A stretch of 31,458 nucleotides of DNA from positions 1-31,458 of the forward strand of contig CAXKVV010000089.1 of assembly GCA_964058805.1 (NCBI GenBank), in the 5' to 3' direction. Every line of letters begins with the position of its first letter. Position 1 is the first letter of the stretch. A model generated the notes under the pieces. That model was not told the DNA's origin. It made no database searches and saw only the letters and a list, made by a program, of their open reading frames with translations. Both the position numbers and the translations under genes were made by a program. The stretch comes from Schoenoplectus triqueter. Its lineage: Eukaryota; Streptophyta; Magnoliopsida; Poales; Cyperaceae. Shown here one piece after another: positions 1 through 11,622 of this stretch.

Positions 1-1670
1 GGTGTATATGTACACTCGTAAATTTTCATGAATTTTGAAATTCATTTTATGAGCATACATCTAGTAATAAAATGAATGCATAAAAATTATTCAATCATAA
101 TTAACAAAATTCTTTTATTTTGTTATCATTTCATCTTCCAATATAAAATGAGTTTAAAAAATTATAAAATTTTATGAACATACCTCCAACATGAAAAATA
201 AAGATATTAACGGTTTTGGTTTTCAAATTTGAATGTCAAATTTTAAAATATAAATTAATAAATGAGTTGATGAGATTTAATGACATAGAAAATTGACGAA
301 ATTGAAATCCTCATCTTATTTAGTATGTTACCTTTTTTTTTAGAACAAAGGAGGTCGAAGCTCAAACACAATACAGTGTTTTGTTCAATGCATGCTAATT
401 AATGATGCTTTACGCGATGCCGAACAGACGAAACCTCTTAATTTGCAAACTCCATCTCAAAAAGTGGGATGATCAAATAATCTCCTGTAATTAATTTGCA
501 AACTCAATTTAAAAAATGTTATTAAAACTATTTTCAAATAATTTCCTCTTAATAATTAAATTAACGGTACACTCACTTATTCTATATTTGTCATATGACA
601 TGGAGTGTGTTGGTGTCAGCCAACGATTGGACCCTTTTTAGTCTACTGAAAAATAAAAAAGAAATATTCTCTTTTCATGTATGTTTTAATTCGGACACTA
701 TTTTTTTTGGTGCTGAATACTTGTCCTACAGAATCAGTTTTGATTCCGCCCTGATGACACGGATTGCATATACAGGTCTAACAAATTCATGATTCCGAAA
801 ATATTCTGTGAGGTAAAAAATTATATTTTAAATATTATATATATATAATTTATTAATAATTAATAAAATAATTATTTAAGAGTTAAAATTCTACATTGTA
901 TTTTAATTATTATCTTATAATTTTCGTTATATTTTTATTTTTAGATGTTATCTATCACATTATTTATAATATTAATTATTAATTATTTTTATCTTTTATA
1001 AAACACGATAAATATTTAATTTTTAATCCATTATTCATAATTAATGTGAAATTATCATTATTTTTTTCATACTTGAGTTGTGATATCAGTAATAAAATAT
1101 ATATTATCTAATATTAATAAAAATATATAATATATGATTTAATGAAAATATCAACTCTTTTAATCCGTATAAACCCAAAATATATGAGTTGGATTAAATT
1201 ATAGGTGACTTAGCTAATTTTTTTAATCCGATATAATCAAATTAAATTTAATATTCATAAACATCATTAATACACCTCCTAATTACGAATGCGATCAAGA
1301 CATAGCACCATACGCCAAAAGTATGAGACACACCATGACAGAGATGCAACAAACGTGCTGACACAATATAGAACAGCCCGACTCTTTCAATTAATAGGTT
1401 TTCCTATTTAAAAGTAAATATTTTTCTAAAATATTACTTTCAACTGTTGCTAGTTACTATCTTATACTAGAGTGAGAAGACACAAATCATTGGATTAACG
1501 ACTACTCTATTAATTAACCAATTAAAAGTTGATTTAGTCAGTATTTCAAATCTTAAATTCGTGGATATTCTCACTAACCCATCTTTTAATTGAAACAGAT
1601 CATTTTAATTAACAATCCGATTTGTTTTAGTAATTGTTAGTTAATTTTGTCGAACACTATTTAAGAGAAA
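1..1670. other. AT-rich intergenic sequence with no supported gene
   Basis: The stretch is highly AT-rich, with stop codons in all frames. The one open frame of note (595-792, 65 codons) shows no family features, no plausible splice context and no signal peptide, so I do not call it. No repeat with clear ends was found here. Confidence 0.6.
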
Positions 1671-2080
1671 CTAGGGCTATAATTCGGGGTTTGCCCCGAT
1701 AATATAGTCCTCAAATAAATAATTAATAATATAAAATTTAAATATATTTAATAAAATTTTACATTAAAGAAAATATTGACATAATATTTTTAAATATTAA
1801 GTAATAATGATAATTATAATAACAATAATTATTATAATAAATGATATAAATAAATATAGTAATCTATAAATGATCATATAAAAAATTTAGATCATTTTAA
1901 GAGTTAAATTTCACCTTAAGTATATTACATATATTATTTTAAATGAAGAGAGAGAAACTATTTTATATAAACCATTGGATTCAAGAAGATGAAAAGATTT
2001 AAACAAAATCAATAGTAGAAAAAATTGAAGATGTGATATACTTATAAAGTTTGAAAGTTAACTCTTTATGTATTAAGAAT
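1671..2080 (-). mobile_element. Possible non-autonomous Helitron, minus strand (3' end clear, 5' end unclear)
   Basis: On the minus strand a perfect 5-bp stem with a 4-nt loop (1685-1698, cggggtttgccccg) is followed by a 10-nt spacer, then CTAG (1674-1671), then T. This is the Helitron 3' terminus as known: a short GC hairpin about 10 nt before CTRR, inserted ahead of T. The interior is almost pure A/T. Its distal part (about 1950-2040) resembles the interior of the element at 14257-14727, sharing short blocks such as atcaatagta. I could not fix the 5' TC end, and 2080 is only an estimate. No Rep/helicase coding is visible, so it would be non-autonomous. Confidence 0.4.
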
Positions 2081-4233
2081 TGAATACTAAATTCCGCGCA
2101 ACACATTTGCACACATTGTTAAGTATAAATATTTTATAACAATATATTTTAGAATTTGAGTTAGAGAAAGACGAAGTTCAGCTTTCATATTTTTATTTTA
2201 TGTCCATGAATTCTTGAGCTCATAATTTTTTTAAAGATTATCCTAATTAGCTACCACTTGAGCAACTAGTTTATTTGCAAAACTTGAGTTAAAACTATAT
2301 ATTTTTAAACATTGTTATACTTAGTACTTAGTACTATGTGCAAATACATTATATGCAGATAAAAGTTGTAATTATCACTCCTCCGTTATTTAATTAAATT
2401 TAAATTTTTCTCTTTTTAGCCTTAAATTGTTCTCCACTCTTCAGTTGTGTAATATGTTAAAATATTATACATAAATTCAATAATAATGTCATTAATATTC
2501 ACATTACTAATAATATATAATATTTGATACAAATAGTAAAATCAGAATCGATAATATCGACAACACTATATTCCCAACACTTTGCTTAAAATAAACTTGT
2601 CTGCAATCTCCCAAATGAAGGGAAATTATATAAATTTTCTAAAAATAATTCTTTCAATGCACTTTCAACGTTTGTCTATTAATGCCGAAGCATTACGGTA
2701 CTTAATTTTACTTGCGAGCTAGAAGTATTTACAATTTTTTTTATAAAATATTATTTAAAAAAATAAAAGTTGATTTATAAAAAATAAAACTTGATTTATA
2801 AAATAAGGTTTCACAAGTGGACTCCATGGAAAAAGGAAAAAGAAATACCAGCTTAAGTTCAGTCTTTCCAGTTGGTTTGAAATATTTTCAAGCCAATAAT
2901 TTTGCATCAAATTCGTATTTTATTTTTTTTAATTTTATATAATGATTGTTATGAATCTCGATGCAAAATCAATGACTCGAGTAGATTTTGAACCATTTTT
3001 TTTTGGTTCAAAGGACTTTAAAACTATTTTTTTGGTTCAAATGGTTTTAAATCTCTCCTACTTTCTTTATTGAGTGAGTCAATTAATGCATTTAGTCATA
3101 CTGATTTGAAATATTTTGACAAATAATGTGTTCCACAAACTTATTAATATTAACGATCAAAGAAGTTAGTTATTTACACATATGATCAAGAAAATGCCAC
3201 AAATTTATTCCAGGTTTGGTACGCTCATATATTGGCTTTCCAATAATATAAAAAAGAAACAAATTAGTACTTGATGATCATTGATGGACTTCGTATTTCT
3301 TACTTTCCGACCCGAGTTCACTTCGAAATTAGTACAGAATTAAACATGCAAATGAATAATCTGTGCTGGCTGTCCAGCAAATTATATATTAATTCCGACG
3401 ATTTCTTAAAGTTCAAGCAAATGTGTATTGCTTTGAGAAAAGCAAATGAAAAAAAGCATTGGGTCGCCATGATCAATAAATGGCACATGATGGGATAATG
3501 GGACATGCCAAACTTCCCACCAAATTAAAGCTACATTTCTAGCTTCATTTCAAAGTGCATTTCAGAAAATCACTGCAAATTGATTAATGCAGTTCCTTAT
3601 TCGGAAATCTACAATGTCTTACATAAAAAGAAATTACAAGTAATAAATGTTCACTCAAAAACAAATGTAAATGCTAGTTACAATAATTCACAGATCTCAA
3701 GAGACTCAAGAAGTCAAAATTCAGTTCTAGAAGATTCTCAAAAATGTTTTTTTTTCCGTCTGTGATTTGTCCGATGTAGCTATTATTTAACGAAGCGTTT
3801 CGTTTTTTATTTGCAGGAACCTTTTAAATATGTGTTTAAGGATATGATACCAAGGAAGATTACAAATTTACAATGACCGAACTTGTAATCCATCTGAATA
3901 TATTAAATGAGGTAATTCATGTTAAATACGATTTAAATATATCTTAGCTAACACAGAGTCGTACGTACTAACTACGAGTCTATTTGCATCCAAGACGGAT
4001 GTATGATTTTGATTAGAAGGACAATAATTGAATTATCATAATTTATCGGATTTAAATTCATTAGTTAATTTGATACTAAAAGTAATTAAGTCAATGAAAA
4101 AAAATTCTCTATGAGATTTTATATTTTAAAATATTTGTATAATTTTTTCATTATCTACGATATTAAATAAACTTTTCTCAATAAAAATAATCAAATAATT
4201 TAGAGAAGCCAAATAGGAACGTCAATGCGTCAG
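2081..4233. other. Intergenic sequence, no supported gene
   Basis: No protein family could be recognised on either strand. An open frame at 3271-3498 (75 codons) and its antisense shadow have no recognisable domain. Slightly less AT-rich patches near 3280-3760 may be remnants of something older, but nothing supports a call. Confidence 0.55.
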
Positions 4234-4456
4234 ATGGGGTCATCATTATTTTATTATTTTTTTATTCGATAGGAACCCGACCCGATTACATTCAGATCAA
4301 AAAATCTTGACCCATACCCGACCCGACCCGATCCGTATAAAATAATTAAATATTTTTATATTATTTTAAATAATTAATTTATAATTAATCTTAATTAGTT
4401 TATAATTAATATATATTTAGATTTAATTAGCACTAAATCATAAAATTTTATATGGC
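4234..4456. mobile_element. Fragment of a hAT-like non-autonomous element (same family as 11623-12070)
   Basis: This stretch aligns by eye with the interior of the element at 11623-12070. Shared landmarks, in the same order, are a T-rich start, cccgacccgatta, a block near aaaaaatcttgaccca, an ataaaataattaaatattt block, taatttataattaatctt, and a final agatttaattag-actaaatca. It lacks the G-rich outer ends and any target-site duplication, so it is a truncated relic. It lies directly beyond the broken end of the Mutator-like transposase remnant on the minus strand. Confidence 0.6.
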
Positions 4457-4555
4457 TGCTAGCAGAGACGAAAGAATCTCGTATGACATCTCCCAATTAA
4501 CAAAAAGTTCTATAATTGTCAGTTCTCTTTCTCTCCATAATTTATTATAACTTGG

Positions 4556-5640
4556 TTATACTATGAAAAACTTTTGTTTAACTAACCCCCTTGCTTCTTT
4601 GTCTATCATTTCTAAGTTCTCTCTCAATCGATTCTTAATAATATTTACTATCATTCTAAAAGTCATCTGACTGCGGTCCGCCCTCATAACACTGCCAAAA
4701 TAAGAGTGCTCGAGCGGATTTATTCTAATATCTCAAATATCCGTTATGTTGGGTGTGACATACATCCTCCATGGACAGTTGAAATTTTTACATTTCATCA
4801 CTAACTTTAATTTGCTGTTATTTATTATGTCCAATTCTATATTCCGTTGAATATGAAAATCAGCGATTTTCAATTTCAACTCTGATTTTGTACTGAACTG
4901 CTGTCTGACACCAAAATATTCATCCATTCTTGGTGGTTTACGAAAATAAGGGTCGTCTACATACGATATTGGCGTACTATCAGCAAATTATGAACACGGG
5001 TATTTCATTCTCCGATTGATGAAAGGAATAGATATTTGCTACTCTTGAACTATTTCTTCGACATCTATCGCATCCTCAATTTTATTCATATTTATATTTG
5101 TTGCATCATGGATGTCATCCTCCTCGACATTTAGGTGTCACTCTTCTTTCCTCATCCTCATCCACATCCATTTTTTATACCAAAACACGGGATGGAGACT
5201 GCTCCCGAGCTCGGGAGTGGGTTTTTTCCTCAGCCATGACTAGGGTACTACTTTCAGAAATACTAGTCGGATCATAGTAATAAGAACTGGATATTAGTTT
5301 AGATTTAACTACTAGCTTCAGTGTTTTATACCCGGGTATTTGACATGAAGCTGTTGTTTTAATCATTCCCCAATTTTATTAGAAATAACCCCAAATAAAT
5401 TATAAAAAAAAATCACCCGAACCTGCTGGGACAGTGTTGATCCGTACACTAATGCTGATGTTGAATTGGCTAGAGAGCAGCTCCAAACCAGCATGAATCT
5501 GTCTCTTCAAGTCACGGAGATTGATTGTCCTGTCGGCAGAAAATGTGCATACGGCACGAATATCGTAACCCGCACCGGTTGAAGTATTCAGAATTTGACC
5601 TCCGTGATACACATTGATTAGTAATATTTTCGTCTCTACA
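4556..5640 (-). pseudogene. Mutator-like (MULE) transposase remnant, N-terminal half
   Basis: Read on the minus strand, three blocks follow the order of plant MULE proteins. (1) About 5635-5280: a beta-strand start ILLINVYHGGQI, then a leucine-rich SADRTINLRDLKRQI-type stretch and a W-G-M....PGYKTLKL segment, as in MULE N-terminal domains. (2) About 5180-5040: an acidic linker. (3) 4927-4556: a MuDR-type zinc/DNA-binding domain with Y-F-G-V..Q-F-S-T-K-S-E-L, M-K-C-K-N-F-N-C-P-W-R, then P-L-E-H, R-A-D-R-S-Q-M-T and a helical R-L-R-E-N..M...E-A segment. In-frame stops lie near 5400, 5385, 5145, 4980 and 4733, so it cannot be expressed intact. A possible intron has GTAAGT (about 5718) and TTGTAG (about 5632). 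The catalytic DDE domain is missing; a hAT-like fragment lies just beyond the break. Confidence 0.7.
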
Positions 5641-6221
5641 ATATGAATGATAAACCCTACTGTTAGTATATTTTAATTTTACAGTAAAAATTAATAGTCC
5701 AAATAGAAAAAACTTACAATAGTAATGAGAAGAGAGTGATGAATATGGATCTGCTCTGGATCTGTCAAAAAACACAATTTTAATTGGAAGCTCTTGTAAC
5801 AGTAATAATGATGATTTTGAAGAAATGACTAACTGAAGAAAGATGAAAGAGAAATGTGCTAGATGCATGATATTATATACATAAATTATGTGGGACTGAG
5901 TTTCAAACTCGGTTCATGTCATTCACGCATAATTTTAAGGTGTTATTATCAATTGCATATTTTTTTATTTTATTTACCAAAAAAAAATGTCTGCATCTCA
6001 TGGCGCGCCATCGTTCTTTTTTCTCGCTTCGTCGAAATTTTAATTGAAATACATATTTCACGGGGTAGTCTAAAGAAGAAAAAATTACGTATTATTTTCA
6101 ATAAAAGTGGACTTTTGCCTCTTGGTGATTGCAAATCGAAGCATTTACTGTAAACTAAAATCCGAAAACTTCTACATTCACTTTTTGCTAAAGCAATTAC
6201 ATGCAGTTATATTTCCGTTTA
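5641..6221. other. Flank of the MULE remnant, no supported gene
   Basis: This probably includes the decayed 5' part of the transposon. A minus-strand frame at 5512-5868 has a hydrophobic start but no family match that I recognise, and it overlaps the transposase remnant in another frame. The plus-strand frame 5863-6153 shows no domain. I did not find Mutator terminal inverted repeats. Confidence 0.45.
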
Positions 6222-6229
6222 CTTGTGTT

Positions 6230-6911
6230 TAGGGTTTGTAAAAAAACCCGTCAACCCGATCAATGTGTTCAACCCATTTGATCCGGCCCATTTTTTACCG
6301 AGTTAAGTACAAGTTCTGATTGACTAATTCATTATATTGGATTTGAGTTATGAATCTGCTTTTCAAAATCCATCTAATCCGAACCCTGCCATATTTCATC
6401 ATATGTCACATATTTTTCAAATTTTGTATATACAATTTATCGGGTAATCTTTCAAATTGTCATTTAAGTGTTGAATTCTACTTTGTATGTTGATTATTTC
6501 TTTGTGTTTGTTGCTATTTATGTTATTTTATGGATGTCAATGTCAATCTTCTTTATTATAAACTATCAATTATAATTTTTTGGAGATGTAACAAATGCTT
6601 ATTTCTTTGTTTCATTATTAATATGTTATGTTTAATAATATTTATTAATTCATATTTTTATCCTTAATTTTAACATTATTAATATGATGTTCAATATTAA
6701 GAAAAGTAATAAAAATATAAAATATATTATTCAATTAAAATACCAAACAGTTTAAACCATATAACGGACAAAAATCTATATATTAAAAATTACATGGGTC
6801 GGGTTAGATTGCAGATCAGTTGGGTAAATAATTTTTTCAAGCCATTATAACCAAGTTGGATTCAAATTTTGATAAAAAAAAAATAATGACCAGTCTGTTG
6901 TACACCCCCTA
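6230..6911. mobile_element. hAT-like non-autonomous DNA transposon
   Basis: The left end reads tagggtttgtaaaaaaac and the right end, on the other strand, tagggggtgtacaacagac. These are imperfect terminal inverted repeats that start with the TAGGG typical of plant hAT elements. The flanking 8-mers are cttgtgtt (6222-6229) and cttgtgat (6912-6919), an 8-bp target-site duplication with one mismatch, which suggests an old insertion. Sub-terminal regions carry acccg/cgggt motifs (6246-6295 and 6787-6796), as in the other hAT-like elements here. No transposase is encoded in the 682 bp. Confidence 0.6.
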
Positions 6912-6919
6912 CTTGTGAT

Positions 6920-8019
6920 ACCATTTTTGTTACAAGATTTATTTTTGGATTTGTTGGATGGCACATGGTGGGATGGGGGGCTTTACTTAATTAAAATTAT
7001 TTATTCTAAATCTCGATTTTTTTTTCAAACACAAAATTTGTTTGAAATTGAACATTGTACGCGAAATTTGTTTCATTCATATAGATATATATATAGTACA
7101 GTCATATATTGCTTTCCTTCTATGTTTTAGTCTTTTAGACAACACTCTCTAGTTTCTGCCTAATGTGTGCTAGTGGTACTAATTTAGGTTTTTTTGTGTA
7201 TCTTTTTATCGAAAAAATAGAGTTCATGCCTTCAAGTTTCATAATTTTATATCCTTTAATTGACTTCAATGGAATCAGTGGAGTAACTTGACTTATATCA
7301 GAAAAATAAAATATGGTGGAATTTAATATGTTTTTTTTTTAATTTGCTACACTAAAGTCATATGCAATTTGAAGGTTTAAAAATTAATGGTCATTGATAT
7401 ATTATCAAATATATTTAAATTATATATAATTTGATTTTAAAATCATATATAAGTCCAATATTGACACATCTATACTTATATTTGATTGTTTTTAGAACAA
7501 TTGATAGTGCATTCAAATTTTTATATGCAATGGTTTGTATTTGACATTTGAAATTTATAAATATAAAAAGTTTCGTGATATTATGTGACCTCAAAACTTA
7601 TGATATTAACGGTTCTGTTATGGATTAAAACTTTATAGTTAGTGTATGCTGATGAACCACAACCGTTAATCTCAATCTTTTTTACAATACATAATTTAAT
7701 TCATAACATAACTAGTCTTAATTAATTGGAAGCTTCGTCTTGTTCATGTACAATAATTATCCACTAGGATTTGTACTAAACAACATGCGCTAGAAAATTA
7801 GTTATGCTAAACTCTGATCTGATCTAATAATTGGAGGTGCTTGTAATACAATCATGTGCACCAGTGCAGTGCATGTGTAAAGAAAACATGCATTTTAATA
7901 CTTGTGAGCTGTAATCATCGTTAATTCGTTATCATCATGCCGCAATTTGCGCTCCTCTGGGAGCACCTCTCATTATGTTATCTTCTAACTTCTAACATAA
8001 ATGAGGTCCCCACTCCCAC
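6920..8019. other. AT-rich intergenic sequence, nothing supported
   Basis: No gene, no clear terminal repeat and no tandem array. The open frame at 6915-7130 starts in the target duplication of the preceding transposon and shows no family features. Confidence 0.6.
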
Positions 8020-8660
8020 CCTGCCAACTTTGCATGTACCGAATTTTTCACCTGCCCATCTCTTTTTAATTTATTTTATTTTTTAAAATTATAGGCATAT
8101 ATGCTTGATGCAGAAGATTACATTTATTTGTTTTTATTTGTTTTTAGTGAAAAATGAAGATGATGTGTACTCTAAATGTTAAATTTCCACACAAAGATAT
8201 TTATTAAATTTTCTATACATGCAACATTTTATCTTTGTTATTATGATATATGCCACACTGGAAGAAGACATTGAAATTTTAAAAGAACTGAATGTCGGAT
8301 CTAACTTTTAATATAAAGAGGGTGTATAATAATAAAAATAATAATATATACTACACCAACTTTTCTCTTTTCTGAAAATTTTACATGCCTATCTGTTTTA
8401 AGAGATGCACTGATATATATCCTCATCAGAAAAGATTTCATCTATCTCATTGTGTCATCTTTTTAACGAATATTGTTCACATCATTTGAAGTATTTTAAC
8501 AACCTACTTTTGAAAACTTTGCACATGCCTACCTCTTCTTTTTTTTGACTTCAAGTAAAACACTCACATATATGCTTGACATAAAAGATTTCATGATATC
8601 TAATTATGTCATAATTTTAGTAATCATTGTTCTCCATGTAAATCTCTTCAAACCATTCTT
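8020..8660. repeat. Diverged tandem copies of an approximately 150-bp unit
   Basis: Two adjacent copies (about 8355-8505 and 8506-8660) share, in order, a tgaaaa-ttt-acatgcct start, a T-rich stretch, aaaagatttcat (8430 and 8583, a spacing of 153 bp), and an attatgtcat-like segment. A third, weaker copy lies at about 8025-8130: it has gcatgtacc, cctgcccatctc and atatatgcttgatgcagaagatt, which matches atatatgcttgacataaaagatt in the last copy. The copies are non-coding and well diverged. Confidence 0.45.
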
Positions 8661-9078
8661 TTCTCTACATATACATATGTATGTGTGTCTATATATACCA
8701 AATCTTACATTATTTGGAAATATTTTTCTATTTTTTTACGGGTAGAAATGAATTGAGTTAGTGATTTTCTATCTTTCAAAAAATAGAACAAATATTTTGA
8801 AAAAAAATATATAATTTGGTCTCCAATCATATTTTGACATAAAGATCACTTTGAACGATTGAATTAGTATTTTGAATTCAAAAATAAGAGATATGATATG
8901 AAGTACAAAAAATATTTTTTACTTCACGACTCAACATAATTATATATATATTGATAATTCCTTTTCTTGCGTTTTTCTAACTCAATGTTATTGTTGACTA
9001 CACAAATTTTGAGTGTTTAATTGATTATGTTTTAAATAAAATATGACATCTATCGCTTTTTATAAATAGTATTTAACA

Positions 9079-9396
9079 ACTAGTGTCCAATTTTTATTAA
9101 AATCCAACACTTAATATCAATTAGTGTCGGTTTTTAGTAAAAATTGCAAAATAATTGTCAATTAGTGTTGGTTTTTGAATGAAATTCTCACACTAATTGT
9201 TGTCATTTTTTTCCTAATATCAATAATTTGTGTCGAGCTTTTATAAAAATTTAACAATAATTATTATCATTAGTGTCAGAATTTTTTTATTAAATCGGTG
9301 TCTTAATTATTAGTGCCGGAAGATTCTGTGTCTGATCAAAAGTCCGATATAAAATGCCCGTAAAAGTCTAACATTAAATTCTCTTTCTGCACTAGT
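9079..9396. repeat. Tandem array of about 41-bp units bounded by inverted ACTAGTG
   Basis: Six unit starts can be read at 9082, 9123, 9164, 9229, 9272 and 9312, each beginning (a/t)gtgtcgg-like followed by a T run, then A-rich sequence, then taatt. Spacing is 41, 41, 65, 43 and 40 bp, so the third unit carries about 24 extra bases. The block is framed by actagtg (9079-9085) and its inverse cactagt (9390-9396). Sub-terminal repeats and a CACTA-like motif suggest a decayed, non-autonomous CACTA-type element. No 3-bp target duplication is evident, so the class is only a suggestion. Confidence 0.5.
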
Positions 9397-9682
9397 ATGC
9401 AAAGATTCATTATTTTACTATTAATTAAAATTAGTCTTTAAAAATATAAAATAAATACTTATGAAATTTCAAAAATAGATTTTTTTTGTATCGCATAAAA
9501 TTTTGATATAAACAATTTATTAAGTGAGATAAATTAAATTTGAAGATAATTAGATATATTTTTAATAATTTAACTCTATATTTATAATATATATCTTCTC
9601 AAAACATATATATAAAATATATTTTATTCCAAGAAAAATACTTGAATATTTGTATCCTAGATAGATTAAAAAACATTGATTC

Positions 9683-9766
9683 TTTCCATCTCTTTATTTG
9701 TTATCCTTGCATCTCTTTCCATCTCCGCATGACAATTTCCATCTCTTTCCATCTCTTTCCATCTCT
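9683..9766. repeat. Pyrimidine-rich decamer repeat (ccatctcttt)n
   Basis: The motif ccatctcttt occurs several times with decay and then as three close, near-exact head-to-tail copies at about 9738-9766. It is a simple minisatellite. It produces a Phe/His/Ser-rich open frame at 9642-9899 that I do not regard as a gene. Confidence 0.6.
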
Positions 9767-10323
9767 TCTAATATTACTTTTTTTTTTAAAAGTAAATGCT
9801 TCTATTTTCTTAATTCAAAAGTGTCACCAATCTACTAGTTTTTTTCCCATATTGCATGCGGTTAAAGCTGTGAGTAACAATATTCTGTCCTTAACATAGT
9901 GACATAGTTTAATTAATAGTGGCGGAGCTTGATAAAAAAAATGAGATACTAAAAACAATAATATATACTATAGACATTTCTTCTCAAATTTTAAAATACT
10001 AAAATAAAAATATATAATTACGCTATAAAATATCATAAATATATGATATATATACTAATTTTCAAAAAAAAATGAGTGAGAGGTGCACAACCCCATCTAG
10101 TCCTCACTAGCCTAAAGATATGAAAAAATCGCAAAAGTATATGAATATGATCATACTCAATTAGTGATCCCATATGTACAATTCAAATGTAGTACTTAAA
10201 TTGGAATTTTGTAGTTTCGTTCAGTCAGAAGAGTTAAACATATATATTTCTCCATCAGCTTTAAATTGAGGGATATATAGACCACACATGAAAATTGTTT
10301 ATTTCTTCTGTCTTCACTTGTTC

Positions 10324-10376
10324 TCCCGCAAGATTTTTTTTTTTTTGGGGGGGGGGGGGGGGATAATCCCGCAAGA
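10324..10376. repeat. T13G16 homopolymer tract between 10-bp direct repeats
   Basis: tcccgcaaga occurs at 10324-10333 and again at 10367-10376. Between them lie 13 T (10334-10346), 16 G (10347-10362) and a short ataa. Exact homopolymer lengths are prone to sequencing error. The direct repeats could be a target duplication around a tiny insertion or a slippage product. Confidence 0.55.
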
Positions 10377-10420
10377 AAATTTCACAACAGGAAACTGCCT
10401 TTGCTTTTTTTTTTTCTTTT

Positions 10421-10589
10421 GGAGGCGTTATTTTAAGAATAATAATTATAATGTTGAGAATTCTATTTTTAATAGTAAAATTATTGCTCTTAATATAGCA
10501 CATAGATAGCGTTATTATAAGAGAAATAATTTTAATATTAAAGATAATTCTCTCAATATTATAATTATTGCTCTTAAAATAATGTTCCC
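10421..10589. repeat. Long imperfect foldback (inverted repeat of about 79-bp arms)
   Basis: The left arm (10426-10505) pairs with the right arm (10505-10584) around a centre near 10505 with few gaps. For example, ttattttaag at 10428-10437 pairs with cttaaaataa at 10573-10582. Inner parts such as aataattataat and gctcttaatat also have complements. The outer ends ggaggcgttatttt and (other strand) gggaacattatttt look like terminal repeats. The flanks ttttctttt and tttcctttt could be a 9-bp target duplication, but they are low-complexity. A foldback MITE is the simplest reading; a small-RNA hairpin is possible. Confidence 0.6.
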
Positions 10590-11614
10590 TTTCCTTTTAC
10601 TTTATTAAGGAAAAGAAGGTATTATTAGAAGGGTCCAGAGCTCCTGGTTGGTCCCCTGCGGGTCATTATTAATTTCCAAGTAAAATAAGTGAAGCTTATC
10701 TTTCAAAATCGATTAAAAATTATGATCTGCTCAGAGGTTATTCTTAATTGATGATAATGTATTTTACGGACCCTAATCTCCAGTCGGGCATGGGAAATTT
10801 CTATACATACTCTTGATTAGTAAAATGATATCTGATGTATCGTTGAAAATTATTTTTATTAAATTTTTAAATGTTCGGTCATAATACTATTTTTAATTTC
10901 GTTTGGAATGGATATTAAAAAATAATTTGATTATTTTGAACGAATCTGATCCATCAATACTATTAACTTGAAATGTTTGAAGGCTGAAAAAAATGAAGCA
11001 GAGATACATGTAAATAGTAATAGGGATCTATTATAACAGCAATGGGAAGGAATTAAATTTGTTGTAATTTATCAATTTTAATTGAATGTACGCCGTCATA
11101 GTATGGACCCAATCAATTTCATCAAAATGTCAAATAAAAATTAAAAACACAATATAAATTTGCCCATTAACATTAATCATCATTTTTTTTCTTTTAGTAC
11201 AGATAAGGGTCTTACCCTAATTTCTTAAAATTTTATTAAATAATAAATATTTATAGAAGTTTAATGCCAAGGATTTGGGACCTAAAATAAAACATAAAAT
11301 ATTAAAATTTTAGCCTAAAAAATATAAAGAAATACATCAAAAATAGAAAATAAAACTATAAAGATTCGGATGAGATTTTTTTTGCAGTAAAACATTAAAG
11401 GAATTTAATAATGTCAAGTGATGAAAATCGTAATTAGCAAAATTTTCCTTATTTGTGAGTTTTTTGTGGGAATCATCAAAATCGGCAGCCGTGTTTGTTT
11501 AGGTCGATAGTCAATAGTTAATATACTATTTCTTAACATTAATCGTGAGAAAGTGATAATATGAGGAGGAGCTTTGATGGATCATATATTTTTAATTCTT
11601 AATGTAGGAGATGG
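10590..11614. other. Intergenic sequence, nothing supported
   Basis: AT-rich sequence with no open frame of interest and no repeat with readable ends. Confidence 0.55.
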
Positions 11615-11622
11615 AGATTTAG

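Noticed and set aside
3271..3498. 75-codon open frame on the + strand with an antisense shadow
   Set aside because: No recognisable domain, no splice or promoter context, and its length is possible by chance.
5512..5868. 118-codon minus-strand frame
   Set aside because: It overlaps the better-supported MULE transposase frame, crosses a likely intron and shows no domain.
9642..9899. Hydrophobic 85-codon frame
   Set aside because: Largely translated from the ccatctcttt repeat and surrounding T-rich DNA.
10288..10509. Phe/Gly-rich frame across the homopolymer tract
   Set aside because: It is encoded by the T and G runs and the foldback; not a gene.
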